DNA from: Ignelater luminosus
Taxonomy: Eukaryota; Arthropoda; Insecta; Coleoptera; Elateridae
Direction of reading: 5' to 3'
DNA: 64,000 nucleotides
NCBI GenBank assembly: GCA_011009095.1
Contig: VTPC01091030.1
Location: 321,550 to 385,549, forward strand
Below the pieces are notes generated by a model, which was not told the origin of the DNA, did no database searches, and saw only the letters and a list, made by a program, of their open reading frames with translations. How positions within the stretch are numbered: the first letter of the stretch is position 1; every line of letters begins with the position of its first letter. Both the position numbers and the translations under genes were made by a program. This document shows, in pieces, positions 34,822 to 47,300 of the stretch.

Positions 34822-36297
34822 TCATAGAGGAAATAAATATGGGTAGAGGAACAACGTTATAGGGATATGTGTAACTCGTACGGTTGTGGGCAAAGTGCGT
34901 CGAGAGGAAAGAAGGGCAAGCATAGACAGTGCTGCCCACTTCAACTTCTCATTATTGCAGCAGATTATTTCTAATTCTAAAAATTTATATTTTGCGGTTC
35001 GACCTGACAGATCTTGTAAAAGGAATTTGGGCAACTGACTCATTTCTTTGAAAATCCTGTCCAGCTTCCCTACCTGGTTTTTTTTTTCATTTTCTGTTTT
35101 GCTGTTACGATACTCGCATCTTATGCCGAAGCAAATGCAACCTCTGTTTCTCGGGGAAAGTGTTTGATTAATGCTTTGACTAATTGAGTTTCCAATCGAG
35201 ATGTTAGATTTTTGTTCGCTCAGTACCAGACGTGATCTACAGCCGGATTAAACTTTCGCCGTTCACACATCTGCATGCGGACTTTGTTCTGTTCCTCTTC
35301 GGACCAAAATTCCCCTAAGAAATCTTTTTTAAACTCCTCATAAGTATTCTAGTATGTGACCAATTTAACACTCCACACTGATTTACTAGTTCCATTTGTC
35401 TCGGATAAATTTAAAGACTCTCAACGCGGTACCATGAACGAATACAGGGACATGAAGACAGATACGTTGCGAGCCTGACCATCCAGCTAAATGCGACAAG
35501 ACTGAAAGACAATGACCATCTGACCTACCACAGCCCACAGAAGAAAGAAACTAAAACACCACCATTTCACTATGGTATCACTTAGAATATTATCAAACTT
35601 AACAAAATAACATTTGAAAAACCTGATAGCTTATTTCCTTAAATCGTTCTTTTTAATTTTTTAAATTTTCTCATCGGAACAAGATTTACTAGAAATCTAT
35701 GTTCTGTCAAGGTATCAGAAAATTCAGCAGATTAGACAGCATCTTTGTAGCAGATGGCATAAAAAATACGTCGACGAACTTCAGCTAAGAGTTTAGTAGT
35801 ACTTATAAAGGAAGCTAGTATCCCTCACCTTTGTTGAAGCCCGACTAGCTTTCATATAGGTATCATCAGGCAAGATTAAGCGATCGGTGTCTAAATGTGT
35901 CCTCTTTCGATTGAACAAGGGGCATCAATGTGTTGGTGTTGAAAGATTTCGGTTGTTTAAGGGCGGAGGCATGTTATGAAATACTCTGTGTTGAGACTAT
36001 TGATGGTGTGTACGTGTGCGTAAGACTAAGCTCGTGTGTATCATTTCTTTTTGACAGTAAGAACTTGAGATATTAAGAAAGTGAACGATTTTGTGTTGCT
36101 ATCTATGTAATACTTAAGTCAAATCATAGAGGAAATAAATATGGGTAGAGGAACAACGTTATGGGGATATGTGAAACTCGTACGGTTGCGGGCCTAGTGC
36201 GTCGAGGGGAAAGAAGGGCAAGCATAGACAGTGCTGCCCTCTTCAACTTCTCGTTATTGCACCAGATTATATCTAATTCTAAGAATTTATATCTTGC
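34822..36297 (-). mobile_element. broken LTR-retrotransposon-like fossil with 174-bp direct repeats
   Basis: Two direct copies of ~174 bp (34822-34995 and 36124-36297) are about 90% alike by eye and bracket ~1.1 kb. Minus-strand sequence at about 35170-35390 has a gag-like character, so a Ty3/gypsy-like origin is likely. The repeats may be LTR pieces or an unrelated duplicated segment. A purine-rich tract followed by TGTTATG near 35960 resembles an LTR boundary in the opposite orientation, so more than one element may be mixed here. No pol gene was recognised. The copy is old and clearly broken, with several breaks. Confidence 0.45.
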
Positions 36298-38150
36298 TAT
36301 AATTGACAAACGTCTCAAACGATTATATTAAAATTTCTGTTGTCTATATTTTTCTTCGGGGAAATTTCTGGCGATAAAAACTTATTCGTAAACAAAATAT
36401 GTAAACACATTGTAAAAACAGGATTGAATTACATTTAGCCACTGCGGTGTTCTTTATTATTTGTAGAATAAACCACCCACAAGTTTTTGTTTTATTGCAG
36501 TATAGAATTTAAATGGAGAATAGTTTAACAGAATTATACAGTAAGGAGCAAGTTTTCATATTTATAATTGTAGAACAGACGAATGCAAAATTGAATTTGA
36601 TAACTTTTAACTTTTAGGCATGCATGTTCATATACTTTTATTTCATTTATGTCGATCATTATGTGATATTGCAGTATAAAAGCCGTTTTAAGAAACAACG
36701 TACTTGCTATACGGACGCAAGCATTTTTTATTTTAAAGATTATCAAATTGACGATATATTATTAAAAGAAGCAAGATTTAAATTCACTAATGTATGATTG
36801 AGGGCGTTCTTATTTTAGTAAACAATACGTGAAATCTTAAAACGCAATCCCATTCAATTCCCATTCTCTGCTTTCTCTGCATGTCTTGTCAAATAAATAC
36901 GCTAAAGTAGATTGGTTCTTAAAAAAAAATCATTTAGCAGCGCTGTCGGTGAAGGGTTCCTGGACAATAGACAGCGAACGTCAATTTCTGTAATGACAAA
37001 GACAATACTTTTAAATTCTTTTCTTGATGTTGGCAGCGGATAAGTCTTGTTCCAGAAAACTCAAGAGCTATGTAAAGTTTAAAATAATCGATTAAATTAG
37101 CTACTACTTTTTAAATATTAAAAATGTTTTCTGTCGCCATGTTCTGACAATTCTTCCTGCCTCGAGCATTTTAAGATGACGCGGAAAAACGGGAATGTTT
37201 TAGGCATGTAGCTGGAAATAGTAGAACTAATTAAGGGAATGTAGCGGTGTTAAGAAAATGTTGCCGATATTTTAGGAAATGTAGGCAATGACTCCAGCAT
37301 TGTCGAGGTTGTAAAGGGAGTATGCCAGGAATACGAGGCAATGCGGTAGTACTTGGGAAATGTTTCTGTATATGGTAGTAGATGTACAAAATCTAAGAAG
37401 TATAAAGTCCTTTGTTTATACTTTACATTTGACGATGACGCTTCTACTTTTATATTTTAATGGTTTTTAAATGAACACTTTGCAAAATACTTCCTTATCC
37501 ATTCAAGCATCGATCTCTTTGACCTTCTGGAACATTTTCTATACGTCTTGAAACTTCACAACTGTTGAGCTTATAGCGAATTTCATTTCTGTGACTTTTT
37601 TTATTCCTTATAAGTCATGGTTTATATTATAAAGTGTTTCGTATTGGACCGTACTCGGTGAAGCATTCCCTATCATCTATTAACAAGAACAACTACTCCG
37701 TCATTTCTAAAGTTCTTTTCTTTCGGAAACATCTAAAAAAAATTCGCGAGTATGTAAAAATTCAGAAGTCTTTTCTTTGTTTTTCTTTTACCTCTTAACC
37801 TGTCCGATTTCTATGAATTTCTAGACTCGTTAACTCGTTTAACTCGACAGTTTTAGAATTCCATTTATGAAGAAGCTAACACTATGGAGCTTTTAAACTA
37901 TTTTCGTGTATTTTTCCGAAACATATCAAAACGAATCCAAAAGAATTCTATAATAATTGGTCGTTAATTGCTAGACATGTGTTCTCGAAATGAGAACCAA
38001 CACTTTAAAAAATCTGCCTAAGTTTTGCGACCTTTGACAAAAAGAAATCTTTTCATGGGAATTTTAAAAATACCGAAAATCACTCTCTCAGCAGACTAGA
38101 TCCAGACAAAAGACCATCGGTCTAGACTCATAGAGAACATGTCAGTTTGC
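36298..38150. other. no gene; short degenerate repeat at 37180-37380
   Basis: AT-rich. Between about 37190 and 37370 the words GGGAATGT, GGAAATGTAGGCAATG and GGGAGTATGCC recur irregularly, giving a decayed GGAATGT-type minisatellite. Nothing else is supported. Confidence 0.35.
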
Positions 38151-38152
38151 AG

Positions 38153-38877
38153 CTGTAAGTTAGCTGCAGATATTCCCAACATATTTTTAAAATTTGGTTA
38201 AGTCAGTTTTGTTCTTAAAAGTATGGAGTGCTGAAATGAAGATTTGCTGCACGAAGCTATTGCCAAATTTTATGATAATCATAAGGACAAAAAAGTCCTA
38301 TACTGTTAGATATTTTGTCGCAATAAACATTCCAAAAAGCACACTTTATGGTATTCGTATACGAGCTCAAAAAGTTTATGGCGCAAAAAATTACAAGGAT
38401 CTGGAATACCTTTCATAATAATGTTACCAAAGGAAAAAGAAGCTCTTGCAAAGGTGGCTCACCGTAAACTTGAAATTAGTCTTCGTAAACTTGGGCAAAT
38501 ATACAAAATTGCACCGAAATTATGTCTACAATATCTCAAGAAAGCAAGGCGTGTCTTTGGTTGCTAGAAAATAAGCTTTTAAAACAACACTTTACTTAAG
38601 AAGTTAACGAAGACTAATTCTAACTTGCAAGGACATTAGTGATATTTTTCTGTCAGGTCTTCAAGATCCCTTTACTCTTTTCTGTGCTTTCTATGTGCTT
38701 CTTGGAATTTCCATTGCAAAAAAGTATCTAGAGGTATTTTTCGTTCTTATGAGTATAATAATTGATAAAATTTGGCAGCGCTGATTTTCATTTAGACTCC
38801 TTACCTACTTATTAAAAGCAAAACCGAATTAACCAAATTTTAAAACTATGTTGGGAATAGCTTCAACTAACTGACAG
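38153..38877 (+). mobile_element. internally deleted DNA transposon, Tc1/mariner-like
   Basis: Terminal inverted repeats of 59 bp (38153-38211 and 38819-38877) share the core ATTCCCAACATA and TTTTAAAATTTGGTTAA and differ at a minority of positions. Inside, on the plus strand, is a decayed transposase N-terminus. One segment reads KVAHRKLEISLRKLGQIYKI, resembling the second helix-turn-helix of mariner-type transposases, and an upstream segment (38194-38418) may be the first. The DDE catalytic domain is absent, so the 725-bp copy is non-autonomous. The exact outer ends and target duplication could not be fixed. Confidence 0.65.
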
Positions 38878-39353
38878 TTCCAACAATTGCAAATTGTTTT
38901 GCACGTACTCTTAGAGTTAAACCGATAGTCTTCTGTCCGAATTCTTTGTGCATACACCCGTAGAACTTATACTCAATTTGTCTTAATTACACAGTTATCG
39001 ACATTCAAAGCTGCATGGAGACGCGTTAACTGTTTTGTAGCACATGGCTTGCATCTTGTGCTTCAAATTATGGCCTTGCGCCTGAAAAATAGTCACTTTC
39101 TGGGATAACGTAATGTTTCAGATTACCGCACACGTGCGATAATATTTTCAAATTTGTTTACGTCTATTCTACAACTAAATATTTTTCGTCTATTAAATGT
39201 ATTGTAAACTGCAGTTTTAGTTGCGAAAAAATGCTGTTAAACTTTTTGTACCGTCCTATAGATGGCTAAGTATATCGCCACCTATTATACGGTACGTTTT
39301 TGGGTTACATTTAAAACATTGTAATTGTTCCTCTACTTATATTAATTACTCTG
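38878..39353. other. no gene; imperfect hairpin at 39248-39295
   Basis: GTACCGTCCTATAGATGGC and GCCACCTATTATACGGTAC form an imperfect 19-bp inverted repeat with a ~10-base loop. The role is unknown and the rest is AT-rich. Confidence 0.4.
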
Positions 39354-39560
39354 TGGTACCGTCCAAGCGAGGAGATGGATTGTGAAATGAATAGATTTGC
39401 AAAATCAAACCAATAAATTGGAAACTTTTGGACTTAATGCCAAACATCTTTGGTTTCATTTTTAAAACACTACCAAGACTCAACTCTCAAGTACTTGCTT
39501 GCCATGCAAGAAAAAATTAATTTTTGATTTGGTACTACAGAGTTCAAAGAGTTTGCGTGA
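39354..39560. repeat. satellite A, single outlying monomer
   Basis: GATTTGCAAAATCAAACCAA at 39399 is followed by the other satellite A landmarks in order (CTTTGGTTTCATTTTTAAAA, ACCAAGACTCAAC, AAGTACTTGCTTGCCATG). It is one isolated unit between the arrays at 33-35 and 42-47 kb. Confidence 0.65.
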
Positions 39561-42489
39561 TTGAAATTGAAAAAAAAATATTTAAAACAAAGACATACAT
39601 ACTATACATAATTATAGAACCCTCTTACAGAATAACAGCGATGCGTAAGTTTGGTAGGGATCATTTAACTAAATGCATTAGACATGTGCATAAATTCCCA
39701 ATTCCCTTGCGAGCATTTCCATCAAATTTAATCGACTGAAAACAACACAGTTACAGTTTATTTTATCCTTCAACTTTCAATCATTCTTCGAATCTAATTT
39801 TAAGACATTGGCATTCTTTTTTTATGACAAAACAACCAAACAGTGTGCCTACTAATTATGTTCGTTCCCACCGATTTAGTCAACTAATTATTACTTCTGT
39901 TTCCCCAAACCCATCAGATGATTTAATACTAACTATAAAAGCACGACACACCAAAAGGCGATTTAGACATGGGTGAATTGCTTTAAGTTCCTATTTAAGG
40001 ATTTAAAATAAATTGTGGTCGGATTTCAGATACAAACGCCACTAGGATTAAGTAGTAAAACGGTTTATGCCCTTAATTTATTAAGGGAAAAAAGAAAACT
40101 CGAAACGTTTCCTTTATAATCCCTTCAGTTTAATTTAAACCTACAAATTCTCGAGCGCTTTTAAGGTTAATCACCACTTTGAATCACCATTTTTCTCTTT
40201 AGAGAAAATATTTGTCATCTTCATTTTCTAAATAAGTTCATAAACATCATGAGTTTACTACCAAAGAAACCATCCGATTTTCTTTTATCATTTCACCGAA
40301 TGAGAAATATCCAGTCGGAAAGCTCCTGCTGGGATTGAAGATAAAAATTTAAAATAAAACTCCGGATATTACACCAAAGAACAGTGACCTCTTGCGCTAC
40401 TAAATATAAATTGTGATACTTTTGAACTTTCAACTCGTCTAACAAAAATAGAGAAAAGAGAAATATTGTATAATAACAATAATTTTATAATACGACTCGC
40501 AGCAAGATCGATTTCTCTAGAGAATCGGATTATGGTAGCTCAAGCCATCCAAGCTGACCTCGGCCTTCGCATGCCAACACCCAACAGGGATCGCCTGAGG
40601 CCTTCGAAGCGGTTACTACACATGTAATTTTAGTTCCCTTTCGTTTTTAATCTTGAAAGAATAGCACCAAGATGATGATACTATCTTCTTCTAACATAAA
40701 AAACGTGTAATCAAGAAAAATTTTTCTCACTTTATTGTAATTTTCTGTTTATTTCATGCAAGCATCAAGATTAATCTATTTGCTTGCTGCTTCTCTGAAG
40801 CATCACGACCAAGATAATTTTCAACCATTTGATGGATTATCGTCCTCTACCCTATAATCGTTCCCAGTCCTATATCAAACTCCAAAAATATTTTTTAGGA
40901 AGCTGTCCATCCATCTCCACTTTTCTTATTTTCTCAAAAGGAGGCCAGATGGTCAATTTAGCCCTGTTTATTTATTCCAGCTACTTTAAACAATATTTTT
41001 ATAAACATCTTTTAAAAATGTACTAGAAGAATCCATCTGTGATTCATCTCTTCTTAATAGTTAGTCTTTTTTGTTTTTTATTATATACCCTGATTAGTTA
41101 AGTTAGTTGTAGGCATGTAACCTTGCAGGCGGTTATTGCACCTCATAGAATTTATTACAGCTTGTAATATTTTATTATTTTTCCTGCATATTTACGATTG
41201 TCTATTTTTTTTGGTAGTATTAATTTGTTATGTAAAATTTTGTTTACACATGTTCACTATAAAATAAGCAACCCTTAACATTTTAATTGATATTATTCAA
41301 ACTTAAAATGAGTTTTTATTGACTGCCCGTTTTAATTAAAAACAAACACATAATCAACGTTCTTGTTTTGGTTCAAGAAAACTCGAGATAAACTTGAATA
41401 TCGTCGGAGAATTAATTAACGGCCATCGACATTCTAACTTTAGATTACAACCTTGAGGAGAAAAAAAGATTAAATATTTACATTGTGTGTGTTTCTTTTA
41501 TGTGGTCTAAAGAAATGAAGCAATTTTAATGTCGCGATAATAATGAGTTTTATGTAAACAGTGAAAATCCGGTTTTGACGAAATTGCATGAAACGATTAT
41601 AATGGAGCGTCAGCAAATAGTACTTTTATTTGAGGAGGTTTTATCGAACTAACTAATTTGAAAAGTGAGTTAGTTATAATAGTGTTCCACTAGGATCTAT
41701 TTACAGATCCTCATTTATTTACAATTTCATCAAAAAATCTTGTAGCATCCATTAGCAGCTGCGAATCTGACACAGAACACATCAAAGATTCGTAAAAGAA
41801 TCTTCATTACCATCGCAATGTCAACCAAACAAATTCATTGAGACGAGATACTAGATCGAGTTGTTGGATCAATTATCGAAGTGATAATAGTTCAACTGGA
41901 TTACAAGCTGGCACTTGTTTATCCGTTGTAAGATGCGTTCTGCACTAGTGAGCACAACGTTAAGTAGAACTGTAAAAACTGCAAATCGTTAGGATTTTAT
42001 TTTAGATTAATTTTTTTAATAAGAACAAAAGAAAACTACTAGTCTTTTAAATTTTGTATTGCAATGACTAAAACGAGTGTGTAACAATAATACTGGCTAC
42101 AGTTCATTAAACTTCTACTGCAGAATATAAAATGAAATGCAATCACCTGCAAATCCACCATTTTAAAATCCCACGTAACTTGTTAACAAGCCCACCGAAC
42201 ATACTATTATACCATATATGATTTGCATTTTGTTGTCGTTTGCGTAGGACGATGAAAAAAGTAGTTAAGGATAGGTTTATATCGCGAGATTTAAGAACAC
42301 AAAAGAAAATTACCTATATGGTAAGTACACGTTCGTTTCATCTCTTTTCATTAATAATCCAAACCCGTTTCTTGAAACAAAAAAATTATAATATAGAAAA
42401 TCGTTAATACAATGAAAAACTGTTCCTCTTAAATTTCTTCTTGGAAATTATAGGTTTAAATTTCCTTTTATCAGAAATTTTACACAGCT
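39561..42489. other. no gene recognised
   Basis: AT-rich. A GC-richer patch at about 40520-40620 is unassigned. The 65- and 71-codon frames here have no recognisable domain. Confidence 0.35.
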
Positions 42490-44300
42490 TGTCATCTATT
42501 AAAATCTGGAGTTGCACAAAAAAATCAATGCCAATGACACCACCAGTACCATTGCGGAATGTGCCCAAAAACTCTAATTATCAATTGCACAGCGACTTCA
42601 AACCTCAACTCTTGTGAAGCACTGAATGACCCAAGAAAGCCCGAGAAATTTGGTATCATCCAGTATGAGACTAACTGACTACTGATTTGCAAAACTGTAA
42701 TAACCCTTGATGTTAATGCCAAAAATCTTGAAACCAAACCAATAATGTTTTAAGTTTGGGTTTTAATTTTTGACCAAAGACCAAGACAAGCCTCACTTAT
42801 TACAAAGTATTAGCTCGGCCGTGGGGAAAAAAATTGAATGATTTAGGGAAGTTCATGATACCATCCCATAAGACGGGTTGAGAGGAATTTTCGATTTGCA
42901 AAATCAAGCTCATAAATTGCAATAAGCCTTGACGTTAATGCCAAAAGTCTTGGTTATAATTTTTTGAAACAAGACCAAGTTAGAGAAGATCGTGAGATGT
43001 AATACTATTCCATAAGACGAACTGTGAGAAGTGTCCGATTGGCAAAACCGAAACAATAATGTTTTAAGTTTTGGTTTTAGTTTTTAAACCAAGACCAAGA
43101 CAAACCTCAACTATTAGAAAGTACTAGCTGACCGTGGAAAAATTGAATGATTTACAGAAATTCAAGTAGTAAGAAATCTTCGATTTGCAAAATCAAACCA
43201 ATAAATTGCAATAAGTCTTGATGTTAATGCCAAAAGTCTTGGTTACAATTTCTTGAAACAAGACCAAGTCAGAGAAGAGCCAGAGATGCAGAACTATCTC
43301 GTAAGACGAACTGTGAAAAGTGTCCGATTGGCAAAACCAAACCAGTAATGTTTTACGTTTGCGTTTTAATTTTTGAACAAAGACCAAGACCAGCCTCAAC
43401 TATTACAAAGTACTAGCTGGCCGTGGGAAAGATATTGAATGATTTACAGAAGTTCAACTGATATGGGACCAATCCCGTAAGACGGGCTTAAGAAATTTTC
43501 GATTTGCAAAATCAAACCATTAAATTGTAATAAGCCTTGATGTTAATGCTAAAAAGTCATGGTTACAATTTCTTGAAATAAGACCAAGTTAAAGAAGATC
43601 GAGAGATGTGGTATTATCCCGTAAGACGAACTGTGAAACGTGTTCGATTGGCAACACCAAACTAATGATTTTTTAAGTTTGGGTTTTAATTTTTAAAACA
43701 AGACCAAGACCAGACTTAACTATTCTGAAGTACTAGCTGGCAGTGAGAAAAAAATTGAATGATTTAGAGAAGTTCTTGATACCATCCCGTAAGACGGGCT
43801 GTGAGAAATCTTTGATTTGCAAAATCAAACCAATAATTTGTTAAGTTTTGGCTTTGATGTCGGAAGGCTTGGATTTAAATCTTGAAACAAGACCAAGACT
43901 ATCCCCAGCTTGCCGTGGGAAAAAAATAAAGTTAGAGAAGCTCGAGATGTCATAGTATCCAGTAAGACGGACTGTGAGAAGTGTTTTATTTTCAAAATTT
44001 GATGTCGACAGTCTTAGACTTGTTTTTTGGAGCAAAACCAAGACAAGCCTCAACTATTCGCAAGTACTAGGATTGTGCGAAAATAATGAAAATCTAGAAA
44101 AGCTCAAGACATGTGACACTATTTAGTAAGACGATCTGTGAGAAGTGTCAAACTAATAATTTGTCAACGGAAGAGCTAGCTGGCATTTGGAAGAAAAATG
44201 AATGATTTAGAGATGTTCAAGCGATATGATGAAGGCAGGCTGTGAGAAATCTTTGATTTGCAAAATAATTTGTAAGTCTTGGTTTTGATACCAAACGTCT
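42490..44300. repeat. satellite A, array 2, dimeric organisation
   Basis: Two related monomers alternate. One starts GATTTGCAAAATCAAACCAA (42893, 43182, 43501, 43813) and the other GATTGGCAAAACCAAAC or similar (about 43039, 43328, 43648). The spacing of like monomers is about 290-320 bp. Other landmarks are ATCCCGTAAGACGGGCTGTG, GAAGTACTAGCTGGCCGTGG and TGAATGATTTAGAGAAGTTC. Units here are more alike than in array 1. The right end is interrupted by a LINE. Confidence 0.8.
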
Positions 44301-45655
44301 TCGATTTAATTCTTGAAAGGCAATGCGAATTTTGCTTGTTGCGTTGCGAAATAGTTCAGTTAATGTTTTTTTTAAGTTAGCAAGCAAAGAGATCCTTCTT
44401 CTTCCGGAAGCTCTCTTGCCTTGAATTTTTCCCTGGAGAACATTCTGAAGCAGCCTATGCTTTGCTTCGTTCCTCATTATATGGCCGAAATATTCCAGTT
44501 TTCGGCTCTTGATCATAAGCATGAGTTCAGGTTGATAATTCATCCTTCCGAAAACTTCCTCGTTTGTTACTCTGGCGGTCCCGGTACTTTTAAAATCTGC
44601 CGATAGATCCAGATTTCGAATGCCTGTATTCTCTTTTCCAGTCCCTGATACAGTCCATGCCTCGCATAGCAACACAGAGTAACTATAACTTGAAACAATG
44701 CGTCTCATAAGCTCTAAAATAAGATCTCTGCTACAAAGTAAACTCTTCATCTTGAAAAACACGGCTCTAGCTTTTTCGATTCGACATTTTATTTTTTGTG
44801 TATCATCTCAATCTTCATCTAGTGTACATCCAAGGTAAGTATCTTTGACTTACTTACGACCATATACTTTGTCTTCTTTATATTTAATCTGAGTTCGCAC
44901 CATTCACTCTCCTGCGCAACCCTATCCATTAATTTTTGCAGACCCTCCTGGCTATCCGCTATTAATATGGTGTCATCTGCATATCAGATATTGTTAATAG
45001 TTTCGCCACTTACCTTAATGCCCTCGTCAATATTTTCTAGTGCTTTTCTAAAGATTTATTCTGAATATAAATTAAACAACAGGGGCGATAACACGCAGCC
45101 CTGCTGGACTCCTTTCTGGATCTTCATGGACTCAGTGTACTGACCTTCGCTTCGTACTGTCGTCCTCTGCACCCAGTATCAGTTAACTATTATTCTAATG
45201 TCCACTTCTGCGTTCTTCAAAGCATAAATTATTCTTTCGTGGTTGCACACATCAAAAGCCTTTGCGTAGTTCAGAAAGCAAATATATACACATCACAATT
45301 AACGTCTCTGCAGCGCTGGATCATTACTTGAGTACACCTCGGAATCCAAATTGCGCCCCTCCCAGGTTGATCTCGCACTTGTTGTATAATCGTACATGTA
45401 TAACTTTGAGAAAGATTTTAAGTATATGGCTCAAAAGGCTCATTGTACAAATTCAGCACAGATTTTTGCATTGTGCCTTTTTGGTAATTTAACAAAGGTA
45501 GACAGCAACCAGTCCTCCGGTACCTGGCCAGTATTATATATGTTATTGAAAAACACTCCGAACATTTCAATATTCCTACTATTCAAGATCTTCAGAGTCT
45601 GTTAGAATTTCAACCGGTCATATCGTTTTTACTGTTTTTAGCCAGGTCGATTATA
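44300..45655 (-). mobile_element. RTE/CR1-like LINE remnant inserted in satellite A
   Basis: On the minus strand the motifs run in order: TGQVPEDWLLSTFVKLPKR (RT fingers, ~45550-45490), IQKGVQQGCVLSPLLFNLYS (~45120-45055), YADDTILIADSQEGLQKLM (catalytic motif C, ~44990-44930), LRLNIKKTKYMVVSK, and ARVTNEEVFGRMNYQPEL then LEYFGHIMRNEAKHRLLQ and LQGKIQGKRASGRRRISLL (C-terminus, within 44217-44762). The endonuclease is missing (5' truncation), and stops and frameshifts interrupt RT. Satellite A monomers lie on both sides, so it inserted into the array. The clade is not resolved. Confidence 0.85.
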
Positions 45656-47300
45656 GCCCGCTCCGTTAGCTTGCCGTGGGAAAAGAACAAAAAGTTAAAG
45701 AAGCACGAGATGTGGTAGTATCCAATAAGACGGACTGTAAAGTGTTGATTTGCAAAATCAAACCCATAATTTGTAAGTCTTGGTTTTTTGAAACAAGACC
45801 AAGACAAGTCTCAACTATTCTGAAGTACTAAGTGGCCCTGGGGAAAAAAATCGAATGATTTAGAGAAGTTCAATTGATGTGAGTCTTGGTTTCGATGCCG
45901 AAAGTCTTAGTTTCATTTTTGATACAAAACCAAGACTATCCCCAACCATTCGCAAGTATTAGCTTGTAGGAAAATAATGAAAATCTAGAGAAGCTCAAGA
46001 GATGTGGTACTATCGAGTAAGACGAACTGTGAGAAGTTTCCGACTGGCAAAATCAAACCAATAATTTTTTAAGTTTTGGTTTTCATTTTTGAAACAAGAC
46101 AAAGACAAGTCTCAACTATGCCAAAGTACTAGCTAGCCGTGGGAAAAAATTGAATTATTTAGAAAATTTCAAGTGATATGGTACCATCCCGTAAAACGGG
46201 CTGTGTGAAATCATTAATTTGCAAAATCAAACCAATAATTTATAAGTCTTGGTTTTGATGCCGAAAGGCTTGGATTTAAATGGTGAAACAAGACCAAGAC
46301 TATCTCCAGCTTGCCGTGGGAAAAGAATAAAAAGTTAGAAAAACTCGAGATGTGATACTATTCAGTGCGACGAACTGTGAGAAGTGTCAAACCAATAATT
46401 TACAGGTCAACTATTCTGCGATGCGGTACTATTATGTAAGACAGTCTGTGACAAATCTTTGATTTGTAAAATCAAACCAATAATTTGAATGTCTAGGTTT
46501 TGATGCCGAAAGTCTTAGATCTAATTCTTGAAACAAGACCAAGACTATCCCCAGCTATTTGCAAGGACTAACTTGCCGTGGAAAAGAATAAAAAGTTAGA
46601 GAGGCTCAAAAGATATGATACTATCCGGTAAGACGGACTGTGAGAAGTGTTCATTTGCAAAATCAAACCAATAATTTGTAAGTCATGAGTTTAATTTTTG
46701 AAACAAGCCCAAGACCAAGCTTTAATTAATCTGAAGCTAGCTGGCCCTAGGGAAAAATTGAATGATGTGGAGAATTTCAAATAAGACGGGCTGTCTAAAA
46801 TCTTTGATATGCAAAATCAGACTGATAATGTAAAAGTCTTGGTTTTGATGTCAAAAACCTTAGATTTAATTTTTGAAACTCTTCACAAGTACTAGCTTGC
46901 CATGGCAAAAGAATGGAAATTTAGACAAGCTTGACAGATCAAATCAATAATTTGTAAGTAGTCATTTTGGTGTCAAAAGTCTTGGGTTTAATTCTTGAAA
47001 CAAGACAGATCAGCCTTGACTTTTCTCAAATACTAGCTTATGATTTAGAAAAGACAAACTGGGAGAAACATCCAATTATTCATTTGCAGAATCAAATCAA
47101 AGAAAACTAGACGTCCTGGCCTTAATGTCAAACGAGACCAAGACCACCAGACTCTTCGCAAGTACTAGTAGCTTGTCATGGGGAAAAATAATAATTTGGA
47201 AAATCTTTAAGACTAACTAGAGAAGCCTCACCAGCAAGTTTTGATCTTCACGTCAAAAGTCTTGTTTTTAATTTTTAAAACAAAACTAGCTTGGGAAAAA
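45656..47300. repeat. satellite A, array 3
   Basis: The array resumes at about 45661 (TTAGCTTGCCGTGGGAAAAG) right after the LINE and continues with the same landmarks, degrading toward 47300. Hairpin potential is clear: AGTCTTGGT (46245-46253) and ACCAAGACT (46293-46301) are exact complements. Some units are truncated. Confidence 0.8.

Noticed and set aside
40505-40625. GC-rich patch considered as a tRNA or other small RNA gene
   Set aside because: No tRNA cloverleaf or internal promoter boxes could be built from it; no tRNA was found elsewhere in the window.
44421-44606. Plus-strand frame within the LINE
   Set aside because: Antisense shadow of the LINE C-terminal coding sequence.
42490-47300. 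Regular repeats considered as a CRISPR-like array
   Set aside because: Units are ~150-200 bp, diverged and continuous without unique spacers, in a eukaryotic setting; this is a satellite.
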